Below are positions 1 through 11,134 of a stretch of DNA of 64,000 bases, one piece after another; the first letter of the stretch is position 1; every line of letters begins with the position of its first letter. Origin of the DNA: Rhyacophila brunnea (lineage: Eukaryota; Arthropoda; Insecta; Trichoptera; Rhyacophilidae). Where the stretch lies: positions 496,001 to 560,000 of the forward strand of contig JAGYXB010000560.1 of the NCBI GenBank assembly GCA_022495005.1. The letters are read 5' to 3'. The notes beneath the pieces are model-generated. The model had not been told where the DNA came from. It did no database searches and was given only the letters and a program-made list of their open reading frames with translations. The position numbers and the translations under genes were made by a program.

Positions 1-227
1 GGAAATGGATTATTCCGAGCGGAAACGTGGCGCGATTTTTGATGAGCAGAACTGCGAAAAGAGCACCGCGACGGAGGCTTCGGCCCGTGTGTGAAAACTT
101 CATTTTCCGACGCGCGCTAAAATTTCCGACGCCGTAATTAGACTGTTTTATTTGACTTGTTATATTCGTTTTAATACTAGGCCGGTTTCCATACGACAGT
201 GAAGCAGTACCAGCGGCCTATCATAAC

Positions 228-648
228 TAACGGTTTTTTTTTAGGTTTGTTTTTCAAATTGGCAACACTTTTCCCAGCGACAGCCAATTTGACAGCTGGT
301 TTGTGGTCAATTTGGTTTGCCATTTTACCATGAATAGACTAACACCAGAACTACGGGTGCAAATTGTGCAAATCGTGCAAATCTATTTCGAAAATCGTGG
401 TTCAGTTCGCGAAACATAATATCGTGCGCCGCGTTATTGCCGATATACGGCTCCAGCTGCTCGAAAAAGTGGTCGAAAATTATTGGACTTCCAGATTGCG
501 CCGCGGCGCCCATATGCCCGAAATCATATTTAAACACTAATGGCATAAAATTATCTTTCGAGTAAAGCCAATAACATGTCCATTACTACAATTTTTATGT
601 GTTTTATTTCACCTTAAAGTTCTACACCTCTAAAAAAAACACCCTTTA
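228..648 (+). mobile_element. Tc1/mariner-superfamily deletion derivative
   Basis: Short element of about 420 bp bounded by TA dinucleotides. The right end, read inward on the minus strand (AAAGGGTGTTTTTTTTAGAG), resembles a degenerate left end (AACGGTTTTTTTTTAGG). Between them lie the first 30 codons and the last 36 codons of a transposase, with the middle, including the catalytic region, missing. This is the usual form of a non-autonomous derivative moved in trans. The left terminus has diverged more than the right, so the boundary there is good to a few bases. The superfamily is assigned from the transposase ends and the TA target. Confidence 0.6.
330..540 (+). pseudogene. Tc1/mariner transposase, N- and C-terminal remnants
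   Basis: An ATG at 330 opens a 30-codon frame beginning MNRLTPELRVQIVQIV, which resembles the start of insect transposases of the IS630-Tc1-mariner group, and ends in TAA at 417-419. In a shifted frame, codons 433-540 end in HMPEIIFKH and a stop, a typical C-terminus of the same group. All of the DDE/D catalytic core is absent, so no activity is possible. The family call rests on recalled similarity of both ends in the correct order and spacing to the terminal repeats. Confidence 0.6.
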
Positions 649-2054
649 TCGAAATACTAATAATTTATTGCCTACGCTAAGTGTTCAGTATAACATGGTA
701 ATGGGCATGTGAAAATAGTTGTCTTAAATGGCGCTAAACGAGTCTCAGGGTAGAAACCACTTGAATATTGATAATATCAGTGAAATACATATTGGGGGTA
801 TCAACTACATACAAGCAATAATTTCGACTTCAAGACACTTTCTGCCATCATACAATGCCAGCGGTTTGTACTGTCCTCTTTTGTCTCACCATCGTATCGT
901 GTATTTTTCTAGAATTAGGTACAGTCGAGTATGAAGTACATATTGTCATTGTATAATGTTGTCAGAATAAGAAAAAAAATCCAATGCAATAATCATTTAA
1001 AAAGTAATATTTTTATTATCAGCTTTATTGTAATGTGCATTTCTTAATTCAATTCAAGAAACTACAAGAACTACACTCTGAATCGACTCTCATTTATGTA
1101 TGTGTTGAATATCACAATACCTCAAAAATAATATACCATACGTCACTTTGAATAGTTTGTAAAAAATATTAGCTTGGAAACGCGGAATATTAAACAAATT
1201 TATATCATTAATTAGAGACGTGAAGATTTGAAAGCGTAAATCAATCGTAGCGGCGTCATTGGAAGGGGTAGATAATTAGGAATGTTGACACACAGAAAAT
1301 ATATTATAGTGGTGACTGGAGACACTGAGTTCCTTTCTCCTCTTCGTAACACAGAGAAGATAGTCAAAGTGATTAGTATGTACATATTCAATTGTAAATA
1401 ATATTTTAAAACGAAATAAGTACCTATATCCCGCGAAAAAATATAAAAAAGTATATACTGATCTTTATGATAAAAAAGTTGTGCATAACTGTTATACGCA
1501 AACGCTGTAATACATTTCAATTGCTGAAAGTGATAAAATTAATATTCAACATCTGGTATTTCGGTATCAACACAGTTCTGAGAGGTGCTTAGGTATAAGT
1601 TACACTCATTTATTTATAAATGGGTTAGTGATAAGCAATATGATGATTGCATTATTTTAATACGTCATTAGGCTCATAGGGTTAAGCTACATTACTTAAA
1701 GATTTTTTTGTGTAATCCACGAATGAATATTATTTTTTTCTAGCGTATCACTAGTTTGTCTCCCCTTCCTTAGTAGGTATCTACCTATAAGGACCATTTG
1801 CAATGGGGCAAGTGAGTTAATTACAGGTTTGGTACATTTAGCGTTTTGACCAGTATTCTTCTTTTCTACACAGTCTAGGAAACTAAAAATCTGTTTAGGG
1901 CTGTTTTGCATTTGTGCTTGATTTTAAGCTTTTAATAAGCTGTCATTTGGTGGTCATATAGCTATCATTTGTGAAAAGGCGTTACAAAATAATGTTGGGT
2001 TCATCTTACGTACTTCCCGGGTCTTTTCGGATGTTACCGATATTACAAGCCGGC
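649..2054. other. No recognisable gene or repeat
   Basis: AT-rich unique-looking sequence. The open frames at 728-934 (+), 1212-1520 (-) and 1696-1911 (-) encode low-complexity peptides rich in I, Y, N and S without motifs I know. No splice-site framework links them. I see no tRNA boxes and no terminal repeats. Confidence 0.5.
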
Positions 2055-2702
2055 TTGAGAGTGGGTCGATTATTTGGGCCCCGCACTAGTTGAAATATGG
2101 TGATAGAAATTTTTAAGACTCCTTTATTTGAGGTTATATGGATACTATCCATGGCTTTATCCAACTGGCTTTCTCTTATAGGTATGCTTACATACTGTAG
2201 TTTGAATGCTAGAAGATATCAATATTTGGCCACGTATTTTTTTCGACTTATACGTGGTATAAATGAGAACTCTGCCATTATTGGTAGTATTGACTTGTAT
2301 ATCCCTGATAACTAAGTAAGAAATTGGGAGCATCAGTTATTTGTTCACTCAAGGAGCATAACTAACCTGCCGTTGGTGATGCCAAATGCGAGGGCAAACA
2401 CTGTTTCACTTCGGATATTGATATGTTTCATCTACGTGAGAATGAGTAAGTACCTATAGGTGGACGTTGTTTTATAAATTCTTAAAATAAGGTCTGCGTA
2501 ACTCTTTCGGTGTACTTCCTTGTACCTATCTAATATATATTTTTTGTATTTACACTTTTCTACTGTTGAATAACTTAATACTTCTAAGTATATTTGTTTT
2601 TTTTTATATAATACTGTTTTAATAATATTTATTTGTTTCTAAATGTCAAGTTGTGCACGTCTTATATTAATAATTTGTAATGTTCACTATTAAAAAAAAA
2701 AT
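2055..2702 (+). mobile_element. 5'-truncated Jockey-like LINE with 3' UTR and A-tail
   Basis: The end of a non-LTR retrotransposon: decayed reverse-transcriptase C-terminus up to about 2440, then a 3' untranslated region that finishes in an A-run at 2692-2701. The UTR from about 2490 (GTCTGCGTAACTC, then GGTGTACTTCCTTG) recurs at 17000-17225, which shows it belongs to a mobile family. The coding part matches, residue pattern by residue pattern, the minus-strand LINE at 59425-60022 (KFLRLLYLRLYGYYP here against RFLRFLYLRTYGFFP there). The Jockey-clade label is from the style of this C-terminal region and is not certain. Confidence 0.65.
2058..2440 (+). pseudogene. LINE reverse transcriptase C-terminal remnant
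   Basis: One frame reads KFLRLLYLRLYGYYP after two stops near 2100. After a frame change near 2180 the reading continues as GMLTYCSLNARRYQY, then RLIRGINENSAIIGSIDLYI, ending at a stop at 2313-2315. Traces continue beyond it (REHQLFVHSRS-like in degraded form). This is the thumb and C-terminal region downstream of the polymerase palm. Multiple stops and at least one frameshift make it an old, dead copy. No catalytic FADD/YADD motif is left in the window copy. Confidence 0.65.
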
Positions 2703-4194
2703 GAATTTTTACAAAATGGTTTGATATTGATACAAAAATGATTCCACAATATGAAAGTCATAAAAACGGTCGATTGCATTTAAAGTAAACAATGCCGCCT
2801 TATTGTTTGATATTCCTTCCGCGTTTTTGCAGCCAAATCAATCGACGATATCAACAAAGCGATATGTTTGTACGCACGCGTGACAAAAGGAAGAGAAATA
2901 TAAAAAAAAAATGGAAACGTTCAAAATGTAAGACACTACATGTTATTATCGTTTGAATTGAACCAATTGTCTCTAACCCCTTGCCGACTCTAGCGTGTAA
3001 TAATTGGGCAGTCGACTCACGGGTCAATATTGCTCGCCGAAAGGTTTATGTAGCAAACATAATGATGTTTGATAGTTCGCAATATAAAAGGTGAACGAAA
3101 CAGAACAATAAACCAATATAGTACCACCGCTATCATATTGTTCAATAGAGACGATCTATTTATTAAATAATATTATCAGTATTTGACGGGTTAACATTGG
3201 TACACTGTGGTATAGAAAGCATTTACATTTTTTTTCAGTGACCTACTGTCTCGCCGTATCATACGGGATATCTTATTATTCACTACAGACTATCAAATCT
3301 CTATTTAATTGACAACCACTAGAATGACCCCTCCCCTCACCCTTCAAGGATAAGGCAAGAATCAGCGTGGCGAGGGTGGTATAACTACGAACTGCCGGTT
3401 GTTCTATGATCCCTGAAAATCGCATATGTGAAAATGGGACGACTCCACTGGGCAAGCCATAATATCTCAACGATGGAAAACACAGGGCCTTCTTCACCAC
3501 ACAAGATTGAAAAATGAGGGTCAGCAGACCGAGACTGGTGGCTGTAATGTGTAAAATTAGACCAAGACCCATATTTGGTTGTAGTGCAGATGGCGATGAT
3601 AATATGCCCTGCTGGTCATAGTGATACAGACCTAAATGTAGTTTTTTGCTTTCACTTTTTTGCCATGGATTAAATCAAAATCTTTTAAAATTTGACGTCT
3701 ATTTGGCGGCGCCCAGATAATGCGTTTTTTATATGTGTAAATATTATAGCAAATTAAATAAAATTATTAAAAATATAATTTCACCCTAGCGTGAACAGGC
3801 TTGAACAAATTGTTGTATAAAGAAAATACAAAATCAGTCGATATTCGGTTCTTTTTTATTTTGATCGAAAATCGCAAGTGACTTGGCGTTTCCTTCGCAA
3901 TAATAACGAAGGCTTTCACGGAATAGGGGGCTTTCGATTTCCTTGAAAGGGCATAAAGTGAGGGGTCAATACTTATAACAAAAATACATCGAAGTATAAC
4001 TGAGTTGCTTTTTCTGTAACTCTACCATGTGGAGTTTTAATGCAACTTTCCAAAACAAAACAAAATGATATAGGTACCTACATAGATGGACCGATTAGAC
4101 TGGGGTTATTACGTTATTAAATGATTCTTTTTTTTATAATAGATATTTTATTTTTATTATGCATATACTTACATAAGAATAAAGATAGCGATGT
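2703..4194. other. No recognisable gene
   Basis: AT-rich stretch. A moderately GC-richer segment at 3310-3600 carries an open frame on the minus strand (3276-3572) that I do not recognise. It may be a decayed repeat, but no end signals or second copy were found. Confidence 0.4.
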
Positions 4195-4325
4195 AGGTAC
4201 ATTTTTTTCATTTGAAAAACCTCCGAAACACAGTAAAGAATCTTAGAAAACATTTAGGCAGGGTGGGGTTCGCACTTACATCTGTCACTTTAGAAACGAG
4301 CACTCTATCACTAATCCACTGTGGG
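4195..4325 (-). repeat. tRNA-derived SINE copy
   Basis: On the minus strand the sequence starts CCACAGTGGATTAGTGATAG (A-box-like), continues to a B-box-like GTGCGAACCCCACCCTGCC, and is followed by a body with ...TTTCTAAG... and GGTTTTTCAAATGA. This order of head and body is typical of lepidopteran SINEs. The same body occurs in a second degraded copy at 6548-6662. Box A and box B are intact enough to identify the tRNA origin but not to suggest a working tRNA. Confidence 0.6.
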
Positions 4326-5021
4326 GAAAAATAGGTACCTAGTTACATAATTATTTTTAATATTATTACTAATAGTATTATTATATTCCAATACAATATA
4401 AAAAAGATCACTGAATGTGAAATTTGAGACTAAGTATTTCTCTAAAAAAGCTTTAGACTTTAACTTGGGGGGGAAATGCTACAAATAATCTGTTTGGCAT
4501 GTTTCATTATTTAGGTGCCTACTTTTTATATCTTTAGTACTTTTATCATAAAATACACGAGCCATCAATCTATTGTGAATGAGACACAATGAAAATGTGA
4601 CTTTGTGAAACAGTGTAAAATGAGATAACTCTTTCTCACACTACACAAAACGATTTCTCGTCTATAACGTCGTAACTCCAAAGTGTACGCGTAGTTAGAG
4701 CTTTTGTTAGTTCGTTCGAGACAGATCGTTAACCCTTACATTGACTAAGGGGTTTATTGTAACGTCACTATCAAACTTATACGCATTTACTCGTACTTTG
4801 AGAGAGTGAAGAATCCTCCACGTAAAGTTGTTCTTCAGAATCAATCTACATATTATATAGGTATAACATTGAAACATTCTAAAACTGTCAGTAGGTGCTG
4901 TCAATAACTTGACGAATACGGAATGAAACATTTCAGTATAAAATATCATGAATCTAAACTCAAGTAAGAATTATTAATTAATCCTATATTATATAGGTGT
5001 TCGCTTTTCTTTAATTTAATC

Positions 5022-5747
5022 CTCTATGCCAGGGGAGGGCAAACTGCGGCCCGCGGGCCGCATGTGGCCCGCCGGGTATTTTTTTGCGGCCCGCCATCAT
5101 TAATTGTACTTCTGATTACGAATAACTTTTTTTATAATTTTTAAAAAATATTGACAATAGATTAAAATTTGAAGAATTTGTTGTTTCGTAAATGTATTAT
5201 CTCAGTACGTCTTCCTTGCATCTCGTCTCACACTAAGTAACCACTATTTTCTACGTTGAACATCGACTCCAATAGATATTGATAGTGTACCGACAGAGCT
5301 ACAACTTGAGATTATTGATCTGCAGTGTGACACTGATTTAAGAGCATTGCATCGTCGTGAAGAAATCTCCAAATTTTACAATGCCCTTAATTCAGACAAA
5401 TTCGACCAACTTAAAGATTATACAATAAAAATGTTCGTTTTTTGGATCAATTTATATATGTGAACAACTATTTTCGGTCATGAACCTCAATAAAAATTCT
5501 TTACGATCAAATATCTCCGATGCCCATTTACAAGCAGTTTTGAGAATATCAACTACAAAATTAACAATTGAATTTAAAAAAATGTACAACAGTTTCATTC
5601 TTCCCATTATTTTTTTTGAAATGTTTATTTTTCGTGATAATAAATAGTGTATATCTAAAAATGGTATTTTACTTGCGGCCCGCCGCTCATTTTGAATTCT
5701 TGAATTTGGCCCTCCATCCAAAAAGTTTGCCCCCCCCTGCTCTATGC
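5022..5747 (+). mobile_element. hAT deletion derivative with 8-bp target duplication
   Basis: The element proper is 5030-5739 (710 bp). It starts CAGGGGAGGGCAAACT and ends AGTTTGCCCCCCCCTG, which are inverted copies of each other, and is flanked by exact 8-bp duplications CTCTATGC (5022-5029 and 5740-5747). Eight-bp duplications and C-A-G ends fit the hAT superfamily. Subterminal GCGGCCCGC motifs recur at both ends. Inside is only the C-terminal part of a transposase. Compared with the related copy at 9894-10888 this one lacks the segment that encodes the frame at 10169-10414. Confidence 0.9.
5278..5590 (+). pseudogene. hAT transposase C-terminal (dimerisation) remnant
   Basis: The frame starting at 5278 reads IDSVPTELQLEIIDLQCDTD and on to NSDKFDQLKDYTIKMF, then shifts frame near 5440. 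It continues as CEQLFSVMNLNKNSLRSN and DAHLQAVLRISTT. The CEQxFSxMN...KN/S...R signature is the conserved C-terminal hAT dimerisation block known from insect and vertebrate ZBED/GTF2IRD2-like transposases. The DNA-binding BED finger and most of the catalytic core are missing, and there is a frameshift, so the product is dead. Confidence 0.75.
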
Positions 5748-5914
5748 GAAGCCTGAATATGCAATAGCAAGCAATTGACTGATCTTCAATAATCATCGTT
5801 AGGTAATTAACTGTCCACCTGACTCGTTCAACATAAATAGGCAAAGTCAAGAATTTCGATATGACCGGTGGTTAGGATTTTTTTTAAATAGTGGGACATT
5901 ATTTAGTACTGTGT

Positions 5915-6432
5915 AAGTATGCATCGGACGTCTGAATAGTATCTTCAAGAGTGACCTACCATTATTTCTTAAGCGTAGGGTGTTCAACCAATGTGTGCTA
6001 CCCGTGCTCACGTATGGCTGCGAGACGTGGACCCTCAACACGAGAGATGTCCAAAGGCTAAGAGTCACACAGCGAGGCATGGAGAGGTGCATGTTGGGCA
6101 TCACGCGAAAGGACCGTAAGCGAAACGAATGGGTTAGGAAGCAGACAAGAGTACGCGATGTAATAGACGTTGCCAAACAGCTGAAATGGAGATGGGCGGA
6201 GCACATTGCTCGGCGAAAGGACGGACGCTGGACAAATGCCGTCATCCAATGGTACCCAAGGGGTACGAAACGGCCACAGGGTCGCCCTAAAAGCCGCTGG
6301 ATTGACAAACTGGTAAAGTTCGGCGGAAATACGTGGCAGCGAACGACACAGGACCGAGAGAGTTGGAGAAAGCTTGGGGAGGCCTTCATCCAGCAGTGGA
6401 TTGACCCCGGCTGCTGATGATGAAGTATGCAT
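5915..6432 (+). mobile_element. 5'-truncated RTE-type LINE with 10-bp target duplication
   Basis: The element proper is 5925-6422. It is flanked by the exact direct repeat AAGTATGCAT (5915-5924 and 6423-6432), a target-site duplication. It ends with GCTGATGATG, the short trinucleotide 3' tail typical of RTE-like elements instead of poly-A. The coding part is intact from 5926 to the stop at 6415-6417. The copy at 63526-63816 (minus strand) is nearly identical over its whole length, so the family was active recently. The insertion landed in a pre-existing inverted repeat (6420-6452). Confidence 0.85.
5926..6417 (+). pseudogene. RTE LINE ORF2 C-terminal fragment
   Basis: Open frame without internal stop, about 163 codons. 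It begins GRLNSIFKSDLPLFLKRRVF, then NQCVLPVLTYGCETWTL (the YGCETW signature after the RT palm), then GMERCMLGITRKDRKRNEW, LKWRWAEHIARRKDGRW and GRPKSRWIDKLVKF, and ends WIDPGC. This is the C-terminal region downstream of the polymerase active site in endonuclease/reverse-transcriptase LINEs. Endonuclease and palm domains are missing through 5' truncation, and there is no promoter, so the frame is a preserved fragment and not a gene. Its openness reflects youth. Confidence 0.85.
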
Positions 6433-6452
6433 GGTACTCATGCATACTTCAT
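6420..6452. repeat. Perfect 14-bp inverted repeat with 5-base loop
   Basis: The left arm ATGAAGTATGCATG (6420-6433) is the exact reverse complement of CATGCATACTTCAT (6439-6452), with GTACT between. The left arm overlaps the right-hand target duplication of the RTE insertion just upstream. If the RTE and one duplication are removed, most of the inverted repeat is still there, so the hairpin was largely in place before the insertion. Confidence 0.85.
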
Positions 6453-6547
6453 ATAATTCACGACGTGATGAATACCGGGTGATAAAATGAATTATTGTGA
6501 ATTACCACGAAATAAACGCTAAATCTGTTAAAAATATACTGAGGATA

Positions 6548-6662
6548 CAATGGTCAATTTGAAAAACCTTAGAAACACACCTATTTGAATCATCCTAGAA
6601 ATAAATTTGGGCAGTGTGGGATCACGCACGCTCTGTGTAACAATAGTATGTCTCTGTGGTTT
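6548..6662 (-). repeat. Degraded tRNA-derived SINE copy
   Basis: On the minus strand, a decayed B-box region CGTGATCCCACACTGCCC is followed by AAATTTATTTCTAGGATG and later AAGGTTTTTCAAATTG. The order and wording match the SINE body at 4195-4325. The tRNA head is largely lost. Family membership is supported by the shared body; boundaries are approximate. Confidence 0.5.
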
Positions 6663-7394
6663 TTCATATTCGTATGAATTTTCAGTAAGAATATGTATAT
6701 ACATATATGTATGTGTATAGTGTATACAGTAAAAAGTATTAATATGCAATATACCTTACGATACCTACAACATAATAATATTAAATAAAGTCGTATACGA
6801 TTCTACGCAAAATGTCTACGGCCTACATCAGTCATCCAACTCGCTGTCACATTAAATGGCAAACCTCTGCATTAAACGGGTACCAAACGAATGAAAGCCT
6901 TCGCGATTTCCGGCACACTAAGTACCTACCGACTGCTCGAACTTTTCTTAGTGGGAGGCTAACTCTTCACGGGACATTTGCAACAATTTGCGAGCTTTGA
7001 GCTTTCCGGGACTCGCGAGGGCATCCTCAATAGAAGAAACTCGCTCCAACAACTTTTCAACTGTAATAACGCACTTCCTTCGACGCTATTAAAATATTTT
7101 TCAGCTGTAAACATGCCCCTAAACATGTCCGTGCACACAACATATAAAATACCATATAAGTAAGTAATGTTGTTGTATGAAGGCACACACGTAGGTATAT
7201 TAATATTACTGTATCAAACTTAAAATAAAACAAAATATATTAAATACCTTATATTGTTTTTATATTACACCCCAAAAATGCCTCACCCTAATATCCAAGT
7301 ATATACGATGTATTGTGATATTTACCTATACATAACATAAGGTGGTACAATCCATGAACTACAAAAATTATCCGTTGAATTAAGCTGTATATGG

Positions 7395-7722
7395 GTACTG
7401 TAAGCTGTTACGTCAAGAGACGCAGGACGTGGCACTAGACCAAAGAAGATAACGAGACGTTGTGCTTGTCATATGACTAGAACGGCGTCGAGTGAAATGA
7501 ATCAGTAAGCGTACGTGGTCAATAAATTCAATAACTGCCGTAGTAACCATAGTAAGGAGCTATTCACGCATCGACGGAGGCAATGGGAACTTGAGACTGC
7601 CGGGACTGACGTAGCAGGACGCAGCTGCAAAAGATTTGACGATTCCCGATCAAAACATTAACTTGATATGCAGCGCTAATGGATCGTCCAGAGTGGAGAA
7701 AGTTTCTGAACGAGTAGGTATT
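7395..7722 (+). mobile_element. Decayed LINE 3' fragment
   Basis: A stretch richer in G and C than its surroundings ends in a frame reading ALMDRPEWRKFLNE and a stop near 7713. The DRPEWRKF pattern resembles the last residues of RTE-like reverse-transcriptase ORFs (DRxxWRKL/F). Upstream pieces such as RRQWELETAGTD could be the preceding region in a shifted frame. No tail or target duplication was found. This could also be a chance resemblance. Confidence 0.35.
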
Positions 7723-9195
7723 TAGAATTAAATAAGTAAATAAATACCCGATGAAAAATTTTGCGAAATATTTCAGTTTACCCCATAATCCAATAAGTAG
7801 GTACCTACATAATATTTCACATTAGCAATTTACTAATCTAGTTAAATTCAGCTTCAATATAGTAGTACACAGAATAGATACTAATTAGAGTTATTTCATT
7901 TCAATCTTATTATTAGGATTAGAACATGAAAGGATAAAAATGCACGAATTGTTTCAAACAGAAACTAAAAAGCTTCAAAAAATTTTATTCGCATTTAGAT
8001 ACTGAGGGCAGTAATTTGATGCGCATAAAAATTCGCGTCTTTATAGTAGGTATCAAGCGGATAATATTTTCGTAAAATTTGTATGTGTCTAAAATGATTT
8101 ATCATGTGACACTTTCACACTAAAGCACTACATTTTCGTTAGTATAATATATGTCCACACTCTTAAACATACATACTTTACTCTACTGTTTTTTTAACAT
8201 ACCCTAAGTACTTTGGTTATAAAACTTATATCTACAACAACATAAAATACCTTCATAATAATCTGTGTTGTAAAATTATGGTTTTCGTACATACTTTTAG
8301 ACGGTATTAAAAAAAAATAGATATTCAAAGTAGGTACGCATATAATAAAAAAAAACTATAAAATAGAGTGAGCGATGAGAACAGTGCGCAATTGAATCGA
8401 TCTCGTATTAGAAATTGATATTCTATCAATATCCGAACCAATTTCTACGAATACGACTATTGCCTCTCACGATATAATATATGGCAGGAAAGTGCAACAG
8501 ATTGAGAAAAAAGTTGATCACGCTTCAATTCATTATATATATATCTTATTCTAATAAATAATGCTCATATATATTCGATTGTAGTATGAGTGGTAAATTA
8601 ATTACAGCAAATTTAAGCAACTTGTCATAAATGTGTCTGCATGAAAATGCTTGACTCATAAAACTAGCAATTTCCTTAACCAACTGAATTTCTGAAGCAC
8701 ACAACTTGGCTCTTAAATTAAAACTTCTCTCAAACTAAGAACTCTAGAGTAAGAAACATAATATTATGACTGTATTCATACTATATTAAAATATTCTTTT
8801 TGCTAAGTAGTTATGTAAAGATACATTATTTTAATTAAAGCGGTACCGGAATGAAACATTTCAGAAACTTGATTAATTAACACGTACAGAAGTAAACGTA
8901 GATACTAATTAACAACGAGGTGTAGCTACTCGTATATCAATTTAATTATCTTTTTATTGAAGACTGAGAATACACAAAATTCAGAATAAATCATGGAAAA
9001 AAACTAAGAAAAATCTACCTTTTGCAAATTTGGCGTAAAAAAATTCAAGGATTTTTCTAATAGATTATGTATGATTGTGTTTGCGTAAAAATGAGTATTT
9101 TTAAAATTAAGAATTGAAACATCCAAGAAGATGAATCAACACCTTAACCATGAGCCAGAACTACTTAAAACACATTGCTGACTCATCTATGAGTA
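7723..9195. other. No recognisable gene or repeat
   Basis: Strongly AT-rich. A weak hairpin occurs around 8400-8460 (TCGTATT...AGAAATTG against CAATTTCTACGAATACGA). Nothing else with structure was seen. Confidence 0.45.
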
Positions 9196-9412
9196 TTATC
9201 TGCTAATCATTCTAAGAGCCTGCTCCCTTATCCATTTGTTTATTTTGTGATCTTTCAGCGTTATGCCCAACATGTACATTTCCATGCCACGTTGCGCTAC
9301 TTATATATTTTTTAATTTCTCTTACATTAAGAGTCAGTGTTTCACTCGCATGCGTACGATTAAGACACAGTGGGAGGTCACTCTTGAAGATAGGTACTAT
9401 TCAGGCGTCCGA
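9196..9412 (-). mobile_element. Old RTE LINE fragment
   Basis: On the minus strand, starting at about 9412, the sequence reads CATCGGACGCCTGAATAGTA, then a copy of the AAGAGTGACCT segment of the 5925-6422 element, and later GCGCAACGTGGCATGG with GTTGGGCATAACG, matching the TQRGMERCMLGIT region. It is full of stops and indels. The homology starts at the same base as the younger copy at 5925. The 3' end is lost beyond about 9200. Confidence 0.6.
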
Positions 9413-9885
9413 TGTAATAATATAATATTATGAACCCATAAAGGGTAGATTCAACCCTAGTACCGTAGTCAAATTTAGAATAATTTTCTGCACGGTAACG
9501 AATTATAATGATGTAAATTGAAGTGAAGTGAGGCGTCTTTATAAAACAAAGAATTAATAAAGTCGAATTTTGAAAATATCAACCCTTATCAGAGGCATGC
9601 ATGTGTAGATATGAAGGTAAAACATTACAAAGGTCCACATCCACAACGTGGATCCAGATGGTTTTACAAGCTAGACGGGATTGAACGCAGATTCGTTATG
9701 ATAACTGAGTATAGAGGATAGTCTCTCCAGGCATTGGTTCGGTGCTGTATCCAGGACGCGTCTAACGGCATTTTAAGACACTATACGTATCGTTCTAATT
9801 TTTCACGATTCTTTACTTTATTGTGGTCTTTATTGTGGTCGTACCTTTCACTGATCATACAAAAAAAACTAATAATGATTTTAGG

Positions 9886-10896
9886 CTCTAGGACTAGGGC
9901 CGCATGTGGCCCGCCGGGTATTTTTCTGCGGCCCGCCATCATTAATTGTACTTACTTCTGTTTACGAATAACTTTTTTATATTTTTTTAAAAAATATTGA
10001 CAATAGATTAAAATTTGAAGAATTAGTTGTTTCGTAAATGTATTATCTCAGTAGGTCTTTCTTGCGTCTCGTCTCACACTATGTAACCACTATTTTCTAC
10101 GTTGAACATCGTGACACATTTAAATACTTTTAGCTCCGCGTTGCAAGGAAAAAAAATATGCCCATGATATGGTAAAAAGTTTGAATGGATTTCAATTAAA
10201 ACTCAAGTTATTTCTTCGACAAATATCGAATAACAACGTGGACCACTTTCCAACTTTGAAGTTGCTGAATATACCAGAATATAAATTTGAAGAATATGGT
10301 AAAATTATTATTAAAGCTTTGAATGGCGATTTTTCACAAAGATTTGGTGACTTCCGAAAAATTGAGACAAGTTTAGCAATAGCACGCGATCCATTATCAA
10401 TAGATATTAATTAATAGTGTACCGACAGAGCTACAACTTGAGATAATTGATCTGCAGTGTGACACTGATTTAAGAGAATTGCATCGTCGTGAAGAAATCT
10501 CCAAATTTTACAATGCCCTTAATTCAGACAAATTCGACCAACTTAAAGATTATGCAAGAAAAATGTTCGTTATTTTTGGATCAACCTATATGTGAACAAA
10601 CATTTTCGATCATGAACCTCAATAAAAATTCTTTACGATCAAATATCTACGACGCCCATTTACAAGCAGTTTTGAGAATATCAACTACAAAATTAACACC
10701 TGAATTAAAAAAAAAATGTTAAAAAATGTACAACAGTTTCATTCTTCTCATTCATTTTGTTGTAATGTTTATTTTTTGTGATAATAAATAGTGTATATTA
10801 TCTAAAAATGGTATTTTACTTGCGGCCCGCCGCTCATTTTGAATTCTTGAATTTGGCCCTCCATCCAAAAAGTTTGCCCCCCCCCCTGCTCTAGGT
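9886..10896 (+). mobile_element. hAT deletion derivative, second copy, with clipped left end
   Basis: The element proper is about 9894-10888. The right end (AGTTTGCCCC...CTG) is intact and is followed by CTCTAGGT (10889-10896). The left flank is CTCTAGGA (9886-9893), so 7 of 8 duplication bases match. The first two dozen bases of the left terminal repeat are missing: the sequence begins at the GGGCCGCATGTGGCCCGCCG subterminal motif. Without the left end this copy can no longer be mobilised. It keeps about 300 bp of transposase sequence that the copy at 5030-5739 has lost, so it is closer to the parental element. Confidence 0.85.
10130..10722 (+). pseudogene. hAT transposase remnant, C-terminal half
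   Basis: Two frames. The first, 10169-10414, includes SLNGFQLKLKLFLRQIS, FPTLKLLNIPEYKFEEYGK and ARDPLSIDIN. After a stop the reading continues in another frame with VPTELQLEIIDLQCDTDL and, from about 10560, DQPICEQTFSIMNLNKNSLR and DAHLQAVLRISTTKL, ending KKKC at 10722. The order is that of the C-terminal half of GTF2IRD2/ZBED-like hAT transposases, with the dimerisation block last. Frameshifts and loss of the N-terminal half make it non-functional. Confidence 0.75.
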
Positions 10897-11134
10897 GATA
10901 GGTATACTTAAACATTTTCTAATATCAATTTATAACACAATGTAAAAAAATAACCTACCTAGGTAAATTGCTTTCACAGATAATTAGAATTTATGTCGCC
11001 ACGAGTATTAAGAATTAAATACATGCATTCAAATTTAAACAGAGGTTGACCACATTGTTGCATTCAACAATACCCTTGGTCGAGATATTTTATCATACCC
11101 AAGTATGTGGATTTTCTAAAAACTGATATTACAT

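Noticed and set aside
325..546. 73-codon minus-strand frame at 325-546
   Set aside because: It is the antisense shadow of the transposase remnants on the plus strand, where both ends of the protein are recognisable.
5847..6441. Long minus-strand frames of 180 and 127 codons over 5847-6441
   Set aside because: They are opposite-strand shadows of the RTE coding fragment. The plus frame carries the YGCETW and RPKSRWID signatures.
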